From positions 1,054,001-1,118,000 of the forward strand of contig NZ_CP139971.1 of assembly GCF_034424545.1 (NCBI RefSeq): a stretch of DNA of 64,000 nt. The letters run 5' to 3'. A program made the position numbers and the translations under genes. This stretch comes from Trinickia caryophylli (GTDB taxonomy: Bacteria; Pseudomonadota; Gammaproteobacteria; Burkholderiales; Burkholderiaceae). Below are positions 52,051-62,117 of this stretch, in pieces. How positions within the stretch are numbered: position 1 is the stretch's first letter; every line of letters starts with the position of its first letter. The notes beneath the pieces were generated by a model. The model made no database searches. It saw nothing but the letters and a program-made list of their open reading frames with translations, and was not told the DNA's origin.

Positions 52051-54405
52051 CTACCGCCGCGCCGCGGGGGGCGCCGCGCCCGCCCGGGCGGGCGTGGGCC
52101 GCTGCGCCGCCACTGCCGCGCCCCGCACTTCGAAACGAATCGAATCGGCGCTCGAGCCATCCGCATTGACGAGTTCCAGTACGTGGCGTCCGGGCCAAGG
52201 CAGCCAAAGCACGCGGTCGTCGTGGCCGAGCGGCTTGCCGTCGAGCCGCCAGCTACTGCGCCGCGACGAACCGCTCGCTCTTTCGAATGCGATCCGCTGA
52301 CGCGCGGCGGGAATGTCGGGATCGAGCGCGAACACCGTGCCATCGGTCGGCGAGCCGATACGGGGCGGCCCGTTCGACGCCCGCGCCGCAGCCGGTATCA
52401 ACGACGCATCGCGCGCCTCGGCGGCCAAGGCCACCGTCCGCACCTGCGTGCCGTTCAGAAACCATTCGGTGCGTGCCGGCTCCACGTTCTGCTCGAACGC
52501 GATGCGCGTGCGCACGACACCGGCCGGCGCCTGCGGCGCAACGCTCGGCACACGGCGGTGCAGATAGCCGACGATGGCCGCCCAGATCGGCGTCGCCCCT
52601 GTCACGCCGGAGATGTCCCACATCGGCTGCCCGTCGGCATTGCCCACCCACACGCCAACCGTATAGCGCGACGTAAAGCCGACGGTCCAGTTGTCGCGCA
52701 TGTCCTTGCTGGTGCCGGTCTTGACCGCCGAGAAAAAGCGTGTGGCAAGCGGGCTGTCAAAGCCGAAGGTTCGCGTTCGGGCATTGTTGTCCGAAAGAAT
52801 GGTCGTCACGACGTAGGTCGCGTCCGCACTGAACACGCGCCGCGGCGCGGGCGATGCGGCGTCGCTCGCCGCCGCACCCGAAGCGGCACGGGCCGCCCGC
52901 CGTGGCAGATCGTGGACGGAGGTCGCCACGCCGCCGTTCGCCAGGGCGCGATAAGCGTTCGTGAGCGAAAGCAGCGTCACGTCCGCGCTGCCGAGCGCCA
53001 GCGAGTAACCGTAGTAGTCGCCCGTTTGGGTGAGCGGCAAACCAAGCGACGTGAGTGTCTGGGCAAAGCGATGCGGCGTCACCATCACGAGCGTGCGCAC
53101 GGCGGGCACGTTCAGCGACGAGCCCAGCGCCGTGCGCACGCTGACCCAGCCCTTGAAATCCTTATCGTAGTTCTGCGGAATATAGAGTCCGCCACCGGCC
53201 GCGAGATCGAGCGGCGCATCGTCGAGCAACGACGCAGCCGTGAGCCGATGCTCGTCGATCGCCTGCGCATAAAGGAAGGGCTTCAGCGTCGAGCCGGCCT
53301 GGCGAGCCGCGAGCACGGCATCCACTTCGCGCGCGCCCGACAATCCGCCCGACGATCCGACCCAGGCGAGGATTTCGCCCGTCGCGTTGTCCAGCACGAC
53401 GGCCGCCCCGTCGTGCACGTTGCGCGGATGCGCCGGCGCATTGAGTTCGACGAGCGTGCGCGTGAGTGTCTCCGTTGCGAAACGCTGCAGCCGCGCATCG
53501 AGCGTCGTCGCCACCCGGCCCCCCGCGCCGGGCTTGACCTCGGCGGCGATGCGCCGCGCGAAATGCGGCGCGACGGTCGGCACATCGGGCGAGACGGACA
53601 ATACAGCCGGGATCGGCCGTGCAAACGCGAGTTGCACGAACGGCGCGAGATTGGCGCATCGCTCGGGCGCCTTCATATCTCGCAGAATCCGGCATGCACG
53701 CGCGCTCACCTTCGTATAAGGCGCGTTGGGCGAGCGGATCAACGCGGCCGCCACGGCTGCCTCGCGCTCGTTCAAGCCCGACGGCGCCTTGCCGAAGAGC
53801 GTGATCGAAAGCGCCGACAGGCCGATCGTTTCGCCACGAAACGGCACGAGGTTCAAATATGCCTCGAGAATCTGGTCCTTGCGCCAGCGGCGCTCGAGCC
53901 ATAGCGCGCTCACCGCCTGATTCGCCTTCTCGACGATCGAGCGCTGCCCCGAGCGTTGCCGCCGCTCGTCGAGCAGCCCCGTCAATTGCATCGTGACGGT
54001 CGACGCGCCGCGCGTGCGTGTGTTCCACAGGTTGCCCCATGCCGCCGCCGCTGCACCGTGCCAATCCACACCGCTATGCTCGTAAAAGCGCTTGTCTTCC
54101 GATACGACGATCGCTTCGCGCAGCGCCGGCGAAACGTCCGCGAGCGTCACCCATTCGCCGCGCCGCTCCTGCGCATCGACGCGCGTGCGCTGCAGCACCG
54201 TGCCGTCGCGCGCGAGCAGCAGCCAATCGGAGCTGCGCCATTGTTCGCGCACCTCGTCGAACGACGGGAAGGCCGATGCGGCGAGCGGCAGCGCTGCGAC
54301 GCATGCGGCCAGGACATAGCGCCAGCCGCGGCGGCCCGCCCGGTTCGGCGCGAGGCCACCGAGGTCACCGAGGCCGCCGCGGCCGTGCGCGCGAAACTCG
54401 CTCAT
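52051..54405 (-). CDS. pbpC: Penicillin-binding protein 1C
   Basis: 784 residues. One N-terminal membrane anchor, then a GT51 transglycosylase ('SEDKRFYEHSGVDWHGAA', catalytic Glu103), a transpeptidase (Ser371-Thr-Leu-Lys374, 'SSLN' near 431, and 'KTGTS') and a C-terminal BiPBP_C domain. It polymerises and cross-links peptidoglycan, or repairs it, in the periplasm. The gene starts 10 bases after the alpha-2-macroglobulin stop, an arrangement also seen in E. coli (yfhM-pbpC) and thought to link wall repair with protease trapping. Confidence 0.95.
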   Translation of the reverse strand: MSEFRAHGRGGLGDLGGLAPNRAGRRGWRYVLAACVAALPLAASAFPSFDEVREQWRSSDWLLLARDGTVLQRTRVDAQERRGEWVTLADVSPALREAIVVSEDKRFYEHSGVDWHGAAAAAWGNLWNTRTRGASTVTMQLTGLLDERRQRSGQRSIVEKANQAVSALWLERRWRKDQILEAYLNLVPFRGETIGLSALSITLFGKAPSGLNEREAAVAAALIRSPNAPYTKVSARACRILRDMKAPERCANLAPFVQLAFARPIPAVLSVSPDVPTVAPHFARRIAAEVKPGAGGRVATTLDARLQRFATETLTRTLVELNAPAHPRNVHDGAAVVLDNATGEILAWVGSSGGLSGAREVDAVLAARQAGSTLKPFLYAQAIDEHRLTAASLLDDAPLDLAAGGGLYIPQNYDKDFKGWVSVRTALGSSLNVPAVRTLVMVTPHRFAQTLTSLGLPLTQTGDYYGYSLALGSADVTLLSLTNAYRALANGGVATSVHDLPRRAARAASGAAASDAASPAPRRVFSADATYVVTTILSDNNARTRTFGFDSPLATRFFSAVKTGTSKDMRDNWTVGFTSRYTVGVWVGNADGQPMWDISGVTGATPIWAAIVGYLHRRVPSVAPQAPAGVVRTRIAFEQNVEPARTEWFLNGTQVRTVALAAEARDASLIPAAARASNGPPRIGSPTDGTVFALDPDIPAARQRIAFERASGSSRRSSWRLDGKPLGHDDRVLWLPWPGRHVLELVNADGSSADSIRFEVRGAAVAAQRPTPARAGAAPPAARR

Positions 54406-54415
54406 CGCCGCCCGC

Positions 54416-57400
54416 TCACTGCGCGCCCGCGGCCGGCCGCACGATTACGGGCGCATTCGGCAATACGCCGAACGTCGACGGTGCGTAGAGCGCCTCCACA
54501 CGTGTCGGCGGCAAACCGAACGTGCCCACGTTGTTGAGACGAACCGTGTATTCGATCGAGAACTTGCCCTTGGGCAGGTACTCGTAATACGCGCGATAGC
54601 CGTCGAAACCGCGCTCGACGAACGCGGGCCACGCTCCCCGCTGCGACTTCTCGCCTTCCGTGGCCACTTCCGAATCGCGCCCGAGCCCCGAACCGAGAAT
54701 CGTCGCGCCGGCCGGTACGGGATCGTTGACGACGACCCACGTCATGTCCGTCTGCGCATCCACGTCCAGGTGCACACGCCACACGTCGCCACGTGTCGTC
54801 ACGCCTTTCACGGCCGGATCGACGGGCGTGATCGTCTTCGTGATCCGGTAGCCCGCCGCAAACGGCGCCTTCAGCACGACGGCCGCGAGGCTTTCGATCG
54901 TCGCCCACGGTTTGCCCGTACCCTCCTGAGTCAGCGTAAGCGGAACAGGCGCGGTGCGTGCTTCGGCGGGCCAGGGCAGCAGCACGCTGCGCGCGCCGGC
55001 TGTCTTCGTCGCCGCCGTTGCCGATGCGGCCGTCGGCACGCTGGCGGCGGCAGGCGCGGCACCCGATTGATTCCATGCGATCGACTTCGACGTCGGCCCG
55101 AACTGCAGCTTCGTCTGACCGGCAACGGGCACGCTCTCGAACACCTGCGAGAAGCGCTGCACCGCAAGCGTTCCCCAGAGGTTGGCCGTGGTCGTCTGCC
55201 ACGCGCCGTTGTGCTGCAACGCCAGCAGGCCCGCCACGAGCCGCGGCATCTCGTCCTTCCAGCCCGCGGCCTCGACGAAGGTCAGCACCGTGCGCGCCGC
55301 GTTCGTTTCGGTGCCCGTCATGAGCCACCACAGCTCGTCGTTGGCCGCTGTCGAGAACGTGAGCCGCGTACCCTGGTAGGTCAGCCGCGCATGAATGATC
55401 TGCTCGGCCTCGGCCAGCTTCGCATCGCGCTGCGGAATCGCCTTGATGCGCGAAAGGATGGCGTAGTAATCGAGCACGGCCGACGTCGGCCACTGATTGG
55501 GTGCGATCTCGATCGAATCGAGCATGCTCGCGCGTGCCGCACCATGCCGCGACAACGCCTCGATCGCGGCGAGCTTGCGCAAATCCAGATCCTTGCGCGG
55601 CGCCCACACGTCGCGCTGAATGCGCCCCTCGACGAAGCCCGCCAGCCCGCCTTCGAGCTTGGCGCGCAGATCGTCGGGCAACGCAAAGCGCGGATCGAGC
55701 TTCGCCGCCTCGTCGGTCACGGACAACAGATAGGCGGAGAGCGCCGTGCTGCCGGTGCTGCCGCTGTCGTCGCCGGGCGGAAAGTAGCTCGCCAGGCCGT
55801 CACGGTCCAGATAGACAGGCATCCGGGCGACCACCCCCTGCCATTGCGCCGCATCGCGCAGGCCGAGTGCACGCGAGGTCTGCTGCTCGAGGCAACTGTA
55901 CGGATACTGCTCGAACCAGCGCCGCACGCCGGGCAAACCGTCGGAAAGCTTCGATTGCAGCGATACGGCAATACCGCCGCGCAGATCGCCGGCGTGGGTC
56001 GCAACCGCATTCGCCGGCGCGGCCACCGGCAGCGAGAACGTGCCGTCGACCTGCGTGAGCGTGGCCTGCTGCACCGTGACGGGGACAGCCGCGGTGACGC
56101 GCTGGCTCACTTTCACCGCATCCTTCGCATACGGGCCGCCTTCCTCGGCTGCCGCCACCCGCCAGACGAGCGCCGCCAGCGGGGCTTCGGAGGCACCGTC
56201 GGGCGGAGTCACCGTCCATGCCACCTCGCGCGAGGAAGCCGCCGGCACCTGCACCGTTTGCGCGGACAAGCCGAGCCCCGGCACATCGGGCGTCACGACC
56301 ACTTTCATCGCGCGCGACGTCGTATTGCGAACCGTGAACTGGGCGCGGAACTGATCGCCCTCGCGCACGAGCGGCGGCAAGCCCGAGATCAGCTGCAAAT
56401 CCTGCGTGCTGCGGATCGACACGCTGCCGGTACCGAACCTGCCCGCATCGACCGCCGCGATCGCAACGATACGGAAACTCGTGAGCGAATCGTTGAGCGG
56501 CACGTCGACGAACGCTTCTCCGTTTGCGTCGAGCTTCACGCGCGGATTCCACAGCAGCAGCGTATCGAAGAGTTCGCGCGTGGCGCCGTGGCCGCCGCCA
56601 CCGCCTGCCGGTACCGACTTGCGCCCGAAGTGGCGGCGCCCGACGATCTCCATCTGCGCGGTGGCCGTCTCCACGCCATAGGCGCGCCGCTGCAGCATCG
56701 CATCGAGCACGTCCCAGCTGTTGTTAGGCATCAATTCGAGCAGCGCCTCGTCCACGGCGGCCAGCGCGATCTCCGTACCCGCCGGCGCAGCCTTGCCGCC
56801 CGGCAGCTGCACGCGGATCTTCACGTGAGCCTTGCCGCGCACCGTGTACGACTTCGCATCGGGCGTCACCGTCACCGCGAGTTTGTGCGCAGCGGTGCCG
56901 ACCTTGATTTCGGCCAGGCCATAGCGGAATGCCGGCTTCGACAAATCGACGAGCGGCGTCGGCGCCTCGTAGCGCCGCCCCTCGTACCAGAAGGCGCGCG
57001 CCCATTCGATCGGCGATTTCCAACCCCAGGTGAAGAACGAATACCAGGGCACCTCGTGGATACGCCCACGCAGTGCCAGCACCGAAACGTAGACGTTCGG
57101 CCCCCACGCTTCGTTGACTTTCAGCTCGACGGTCGGGTTCTTGCCGTCGAGCTTGACCACGTGCGTTTCGACGATGCCCTCGCGCTCGACGGCGACGAGC
57201 GCCGTCGCGAAGCGAAACGGCATGCGCACCTGGAAGCGGGCCGTTTCGCCGGGCTCGTAGGCCGTTTTTTCGGGCAGAACGTCGATGCGGTCGGTGTTTT
57301 CGCCGCCGAACCAGAGATCCTCCTCGCGCGTGACCCAGACCGACGTCGTTGCCGTCGATGCGCGGCCGTCGCCGTCCTTCGCCGTCACGACGAGGTCCAC

Positions 57401-60400
57401 GTTGCCCGCTTCCTTCAGCTTTGCGTCGCAGGTCATGAGCCCGTGATCGTCGCTCTTGCCGCTGCAAAGCGTGCCGAGGTCTTTCGTCTCGGTACGGTTG
57501 TCGTAGGCATAAAAGCCGCCGACCATCCGCTTGCGCGATGTGATCGTGATGCGTGCGACGCCGCGCACCTCGAGCGGCACGCCGGCGCGCGGCTTGCCCT
57601 GCAGATCGACGGCGAGCGCCTTGACGGGCACCGTGTTGCCTACCGACACCCACTGGCCCGATTTCACGCCCGCGACGACGGCCGCCGGCCACAGCGTGGC
57701 GCTGCCGCCCACGGTCTGCACCTCGCCGTTCGGATCCGCGAACGTGGCCTCGAGTGCCAGGTGCTTCGGCGCGTCGACGGCCGGCACGTCCTTCAGCGTC
57801 AGGCTGCCCGAGCCGTTGCGATCCAGCGTGACGCCTTCTTTGTCGGCAATCAGTTTCGATGTCTCTTCATCGAACTGCGGCTCGCTTTCGTCGTCGCCGG
57901 ACGCTTCGCCGCCGCCGCGCTCGTTACGCTTCACATAGGGCCGGAAACTGAACTCCGGATAGGTATCGGCGAAGGGTGGCGCGGCGCTCTTCATCAGCGC
58001 CGAGACCTGCACCGGAAGGCCCGATGCGCCACCGCCCGACATGTAATCGACCTGCAGCGTGAGGGGGACCTCCTTCGCCGCGACGAGCGGATGGGCCTTC
58101 TCGTCGCGCACGGCAATCACGCCCTTGAAGACGGGCAGGCGGAATTCCTCGACCCGGAAGCTGCCGGACTCGTAGACGTGGCGCGGCGCATCGGCGCTCT
58201 CTTCGTCGTCGCTCGCGGAGGCACCCGCCTTGCCGTCATCGAGCGATACGTCGTACTCGCCGAGCTTCGCGGCGGCCGGAATCGCGAACGTCGAATCGGC
58301 CGTGTGATCGGCCGCCCATTGAAGCGGCATATGCCACGTTTGCCCGCTGCCGATGTGGCGGATCGTGAGCCGCGTCGGATAGGAGGACGGGAACGCGAGG
58401 CCGTGCATCGTCTCCACACGAATCATGTGCTTCATCGAGACGGTTTCGCCCGCGCGCAAAAGCGTGCGGTCGAAGACCGTATGCGCACGCACGGTCGAGT
58501 CGGTGCTCGTATCGGTCGGCACGTTGAAGCGCCACGCCTCGATGCCGCGATTCCAATCGGAGAGTACGAAGGCCATGTCGTGGCCGGTCTTCGGATCGTC
58601 GATGCGGGCCGAAACGAAAAAGCCGCCGAAGCTGCCATCCTTGCATTCCGCACGCGCGCTGAGCGCGCCCGGAATCGTCAGCAGACCGTGCGCATCGGTC
58701 TTGCCCGATGCCACTTCGTCGCCGTTGCAGTCGCTCACGTGCACGTCGGCGTTCGGCACCGGCAGTCCTTTGTCGAGCGTCGTCACCCAGACGAGGCTGT
58801 TCTCGCGGCCCTGCTTGAAATGCACGCCGAGGTTCGTGACGAGCACGGCCGTGCGCACGTACATCGGCGCCTGCTTGCCGAGCAGCGAGGCGCCGAGTGC
58901 GGGCGAACGCAGCTCGATCACGTAGAAGCCGGGCTTCGTCACCGGCACGCCGACCACCTCGAACGGGCGCAGCGTCTTCGGATCGGCCTTCGGCAACACG
59001 AGCGCCTCGACGTTCGGCTGGCCCGCGAGCAGCGAGAGCGAGCGCACGTCGATGAGCGGGTTCTTGCGGTCTTGCGCCGCCTCCGACGCATCGCCCGTGC
59101 GTCGCACGATGACCGGATGCGGGTTGTGCGCCAGCAATTGCGGCATGCGCTCGTCGATCCAATCGCGCGTCATCGCGAAGCCGTCGAACTGATCGACGTT
59201 GCGCATCCAGCTGCGGATATCGCTATCGGCGTCCACGCGCATCTTCGTGAATTGCGCATTGCCCGCATTAAGCCCCGCGATGTGCAAATCCGCCTCGACG
59301 TTGCGCAGCGTCACGGGGACGACGGCTGGCATGTCGGGCTCCGCATAGCGCTCGATGATGCCGAACGTGCCCGACGAGAACTTCGCGAGCGGCGGCAACG
59401 GCGCCGTCATGGTCTTCAGCGGAAAGAGACTGCCGTTCGAGAGGGGCCGGCCGCTCGCGTCGCGCAGGCCCGCCGGCAGCTCGATCGTCAGATCGGCCCG
59501 CTCGGGCAGCGGCGCGGCAAATTCCACGATTTCGGTTTGAGGGTCGTGATCGTCCGGCGAAAACGATGGCTTGATGTCGCCGCCCGGTCCTTTGATGCGA
59601 ATCCTTTCGGCATCGGCGCGCGAGATCGGCGCGTTGAACTGCAGCCGCAGCGGACGCAGCGGCGTACACGGCGCCTTCGCGTTTTCGCGTTCGCAGCTGA
59701 AGCTGGCCGCAAACGGCTCCCGCACCTTGTAGTTGAAGCGCCGCTCGACGTCGTTGGCGATCCCGCTCGGGCTCGCGACGCCCTTGCCGTAGACGAGCTG
59801 CGCCTTCGTGCCCGACGGCAGCGATTGCTGGCATTGCAGCGTCAGGACGCGCGAAGCCTCTTTTTGCAGGCCGAAGCGCTTGAGCAGCGCTGTACGCGTG
59901 GCCGCATCGACGTTCTTCACGGGAATGCGGTTGCCGAGCCCACTCGACTCGCACCAGATGCTGCCTTGAACCGACGCGTCGGTTGCCGGCCCATTCAACC
60001 GCAAGACAAACGCCTGGTCCTCTTCGATCTGGCCGAGGCGCGGCTCGATGCTTTGCACGAACGGGCCACCCGTTTCGAATGCGAAATGCGTCGGCCCCGT
60101 CACGGCTTTGCCCGCCGCCGATTTGAGTCCGTCGTTGAGATCGACGACGCACGCGACGCCCGGCGGCAGATCCGCGGTGAAGTCCCAGCTCCAGGTTTTC
60201 TCGTCCACCCAGCGCCCTTGCCCGGCGCTGGCCCCGGCGTCGCGGCATTTCACGCGCGCGGGCGCCGCAAGGTCGGGCGCACCGAACGGCACCATGGCCT
60301 CGTCGAACTTCACGACGACCTGCCGAACCTGCGCCACACGGCCCTGCGGCGAAACGCGCGTCACCCGCGCCGCATCGGCCTGCCAAACGGCGGCGGCCAT

Positions 60401-60466
60401 GAGGCCGAGCGCCACCGCCGCAACGGCCGTCCATTTACGCATTTGTTTGACTTTGCCGCTCCGCAT
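54416..60466 (-). CDS. Bacterial alpha-2-macroglobulin with thioester motif
   Basis: 2016 residues. Traps host or competitor proteases in the periplasm through a reactive thioester. MG domains fill the first ~1000 residues, a bait-containing middle follows, and the thioester 'CLEQ' is at Cys1525-Gln1528 in an alpha/alpha-toroid, with a receptor-type domain at the end. I start at ATG 60466 (GGGAG, 8 bases upstream), giving a plain signal peptide ('AVAAVALGLMAAAVWQADA') without a lipobox, unlike the E. coli lipoprotein. The frame stays open to 61018, but this crosses the pyruvyl-transferase-like gene and is rejected. Pairs with pbpC. Confidence 0.93.
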   Translation of the reverse strand: MRSGKVKQMRKWTAVAAVALGLMAAAVWQADAARVTRVSPQGRVAQVRQVVVKFDEAMVPFGAPDLAAPARVKCRDAGASAGQGRWVDEKTWSWDFTADLPPGVACVVDLNDGLKSAAGKAVTGPTHFAFETGGPFVQSIEPRLGQIEEDQAFVLRLNGPATDASVQGSIWCESSGLGNRIPVKNVDAATRTALLKRFGLQKEASRVLTLQCQQSLPSGTKAQLVYGKGVASPSGIANDVERRFNYKVREPFAASFSCERENAKAPCTPLRPLRLQFNAPISRADAERIRIKGPGGDIKPSFSPDDHDPQTEIVEFAAPLPERADLTIELPAGLRDASGRPLSNGSLFPLKTMTAPLPPLAKFSSGTFGIIERYAEPDMPAVVPVTLRNVEADLHIAGLNAGNAQFTKMRVDADSDIRSWMRNVDQFDGFAMTRDWIDERMPQLLAHNPHPVIVRRTGDASEAAQDRKNPLIDVRSLSLLAGQPNVEALVLPKADPKTLRPFEVVGVPVTKPGFYVIELRSPALGASLLGKQAPMYVRTAVLVTNLGVHFKQGRENSLVWVTTLDKGLPVPNADVHVSDCNGDEVASGKTDAHGLLTIPGALSARAECKDGSFGGFFVSARIDDPKTGHDMAFVLSDWNRGIEAWRFNVPTDTSTDSTVRAHTVFDRTLLRAGETVSMKHMIRVETMHGLAFPSSYPTRLTIRHIGSGQTWHMPLQWAADHTADSTFAIPAAAKLGEYDVSLDDGKAGASASDDEESADAPRHVYESGSFRVEEFRLPVFKGVIAVRDEKAHPLVAAKEVPLTLQVDYMSGGGASGLPVQVSALMKSAAPPFADTYPEFSFRPYVKRNERGGGEASGDDESEPQFDEETSKLIADKEGVTLDRNGSGSLTLKDVPAVDAPKHLALEATFADPNGEVQTVGGSATLWPAAVVAGVKSGQWVSVGNTVPVKALAVDLQGKPRAGVPLEVRGVARITITSRKRMVGGFYAYDNRTETKDLGTLCSGKSDDHGLMTCDAKLKEAGNVDLVVTAKDGDGRASTATTSVWVTREEDLWFGGENTDRIDVLPEKTAYEPGETARFQVRMPFRFATALVAVEREGIVETHVVKLDGKNPTVELKVNEAWGPNVYVSVLALRGRIHEVPWYSFFTWGWKSPIEWARAFWYEGRRYEAPTPLVDLSKPAFRYGLAEIKVGTAAHKLAVTVTPDAKSYTVRGKAHVKIRVQLPGGKAAPAGTEIALAAVDEALLELMPNNSWDVLDAMLQRRAYGVETATAQMEIVGRRHFGRKSVPAGGGGGHGATRELFDTLLLWNPRVKLDANGEAFVDVPLNDSLTSFRIVAIAAVDAGRFGTGSVSIRSTQDLQLISGLPPLVREGDQFRAQFTVRNTTSRAMKVVVTPDVPGLGLSAQTVQVPAASSREVAWTVTPPDGASEAPLAALVWRVAAAEEGGPYAKDAVKVSQRVTAAVPVTVQQATLTQVDGTFSLPVAAPANAVATHAGDLRGGIAVSLQSKLSDGLPGVRRWFEQYPYSCLEQQTSRALGLRDAAQWQGVVARMPVYLDRDGLASYFPPGDDSGSTGSTALSAYLLSVTDEAAKLDPRFALPDDLRAKLEGGLAGFVEGRIQRDVWAPRKDLDLRKLAAIEALSRHGAARASMLDSIEIAPNQWPTSAVLDYYAILSRIKAIPQRDAKLAEAEQIIHARLTYQGTRLTFSTAANDELWWLMTGTETNAARTVLTFVEAAGWKDEMPRLVAGLLALQHNGAWQTTTANLWGTLAVQRFSQVFESVPVAGQTKLQFGPTSKSIAWNQSGAAPAAASVPTAASATAATKTAGARSVLLPWPAEARTAPVPLTLTQEGTGKPWATIESLAAVVLKAPFAAGYRITKTITPVDPAVKGVTTRGDVWRVHLDVDAQTDMTWVVVNDPVPAGATILGSGLGRDSEVATEGEKSQRGAWPAFVERGFDGYRAYYEYLPKGKFSIEYTVRLNNVGTFGLPPTRVEALYAPSTFGVLPNAPVIVRPAAGAQ

Positions 60467-60790
60467 CGACCGCGCTCCCAGGTTCGTTATTGCCATCTTT
60501 TTGCCATCTTTTGGGTATTGCCGCGAAATAAACTCGTCATTTCGCATTGGCGAACGGCGAAATCTATCATGGAGTCGGGGGCATTTAAAAGCGGGCCGCG
60601 GCGGTACGGCGCCATTGGACGCCAAGCGCGGCGCCGGCGGCGATAAACTGTCGCTTTGCGCCGGCATCAGTAATTCGATTGCATCCTGCATCGAATTACC
60701 CGACCGTTCGGCCCCCACCGCCGCACGCGACGGCACGACCGCGAACCGAACCGAACCGAACCGTACCGTACCGTACCGTATAGACCGACC
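60467..60790. other. Divergent intergenic region
   Basis: About 320 bases between the alpha-2-macroglobulin and pyruvyl-transferase-like genes. It must hold both promoters. The first 100 bases (60467-60570) are AT-richer. The right end is occupied by a pentanucleotide repeat. No gene is seen. Confidence 0.5.
60743..60780 (+). repeat. Pentanucleotide simple-sequence repeat
   Basis: Four GAACC units (60743-60762) followed by three GTACC units and a partial one (60763-60780): 7.6 five-base units ending 10 bases before the ATG of the pyruvyl-transferase-like gene. It replaces the place where a Shine-Dalgarno sequence should be. Length changes in steps of five would move upstream signals relative to the start. 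Confidence 0.85.
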
Positions 60791-62005
60791 ATGACGGGCG
60801 AAGCAGCGAACGATGCGACGGTGCTCCTCGGCGCATTCGATCGGCACAATTTCGGCGACCTGCTCTTCCCGCATGTCGTCATGCGCATGCTGCCGCGGCG
60901 CCGGATCCTGCTCGCCGGCGCCGCCACGCGCGATCTGCGCCCGTTCGGCGGACATCGCGTCACCGCATTCGCGCGGCTCGCGGCGGAGCTGGGCGAAACG
61001 AGAGTCGACCTCCTTCACGTCGGCGGCGAGCTCTTGACCTGCGACAGTTGGGAAACGGTGGTCATGCTGTCGTCGCCGGAGCAGCTTCAGGCAAACATTG
61101 CGAGCGAGCGCGAGTGGCGAAACGACGGACTCGCCTGGTCACGCGCGCGGCTCGGCTATCCGACGCTTGCGCCCTATGTCGTTTCGAGATCGTCGTTTCC
61201 GCGCCTGCGACTGAAGCACGTCAGCTTCAATGCGGTGGGCGGGGTGGACCTCGATGCGCGCGCCCCGGCCCTCAAGGCAGAGGTACTCGCGGCATTGAAA
61301 GCGGCGGACGCCGTGAGTGTGCGTGACCGCCGCACGCAAGCAATGCTCGAGCCGGCAGGGATATCCGCGCCGTTGCGGCCCGACCCGGCGGTCATGATCG
61401 AAGCATTGTTCGGTGCCCGAATAGCTCGACACGCGTCGCGCGGCGCCGTGCGGGAGGTGCTCGAGGCCCTGCCCGGCGGTTATGCGGCCGTGCAGTTCAG
61501 CGCGGACTTCGGCGACGACGAAACGCTCGACGCCCTCGCCCGGCAGCTCGATCGCGTCGCCGAATCGTGCCGGCTCGGCATCGCGTTCTTCTGTGCGGGC
61601 ACCGCGCCCTGGCATGACGATATCGCGTGCTACGAGCGCGTCGCTGTTCGGATGCGCAGCCCGAAGGCGAAGATCTTCATCTTTGGTTCCCTGAACATCT
61701 GGGACATCTGCGCGTTGATTGCTCGAAGCCGCGTCTACTGCGGGAGCAGCCTGCACGGCCGAATCGTGGCCCTCGCTTTCGCACTGCCTCGCGTCAACTT
61801 CTCCCATCCGCGCCAGACGATTGCAGCCACAAAGCAGGCCGCGTTCGCGTCAACCTGGGAGGACGACGAAACGGGCACCGTTGTCGGGATACCCGACATC
61901 CATCACGCCGTGAGCGCCGCATTGGCTGCCGACGCCCGCACCCTGGCGCAAACGGCCAAGCGGTTGGCGCGTTGCTACCAGGAAAGCTTCGAGCTGCCCG
62001 CCTGA
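60791..62005 (+). CDS. Polysaccharide pyruvyl transferase-family protein
   Basis: 404 residues. 'VLLGAFDRHNFGDLLFPHVV' is the N-terminal 'GDxL' motif of the PS_pyruv_trans family, 'DAVSVRDRRTQAMLEPAGI' the middle 'SVRD' motif, and 'RVYCGSSLHGRIVALAFALP' the 'SLHG' motif near the end. Such enzymes add pyruvate ketals to surface sugars; related members make other glycan changes. No other glycan genes are beside it. No ribosome site is visible because the pentanucleotide repeat runs to 10 bases before the ATG. Confidence 0.82.
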   Translation: MTGEAANDATVLLGAFDRHNFGDLLFPHVVMRMLPRRRILLAGAATRDLRPFGGHRVTAFARLAAELGETRVDLLHVGGELLTCDSWETVVMLSSPEQLQANIASEREWRNDGLAWSRARLGYPTLAPYVVSRSSFPRLRLKHVSFNAVGGVDLDARAPALKAEVLAALKAADAVSVRDRRTQAMLEPAGISAPLRPDPAVMIEALFGARIARHASRGAVREVLEALPGGYAAVQFSADFGDDETLDALARQLDRVAESCRLGIAFFCAGTAPWHDDIACYERVAVRMRSPKAKIFIFGSLNIWDICALIARSRVYCGSSLHGRIVALAFALPRVNFSHPRQTIAATKQAAFASTWEDDETGTVVGIPDIHHAVSAALAADARTLAQTAKRLARCYQESFELPA

Positions 62006-62117
62006 CGGCTATCAACGGGTCCTGCGCGGTACCAGCGCGGCGGCCTGTACATCCCGGCCCTGCGCCTTCGCTCCCTTTGCGCCGCGGCAAGTACGAGCCG
62101 CCTTGTCCGAGTCCGGC

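Noticed and set aside
54770..60646. 1958-codon open frame antisense to the alpha-2-macroglobulin gene
   Set aside because: Antisense shadow of a high-GC gene; composition is Arg/His-rich without domains, while the minus-strand frame has a signal peptide, MG domains and a thioester.
60467..61018. N-terminal extension of the alpha-2-macroglobulin frame
   Set aside because: It crosses the pentanucleotide repeat and the first 230 bases of the pyruvyl-transferase-like gene and has no family sequence; the start at 60466 has a ribosome site and signal peptide.
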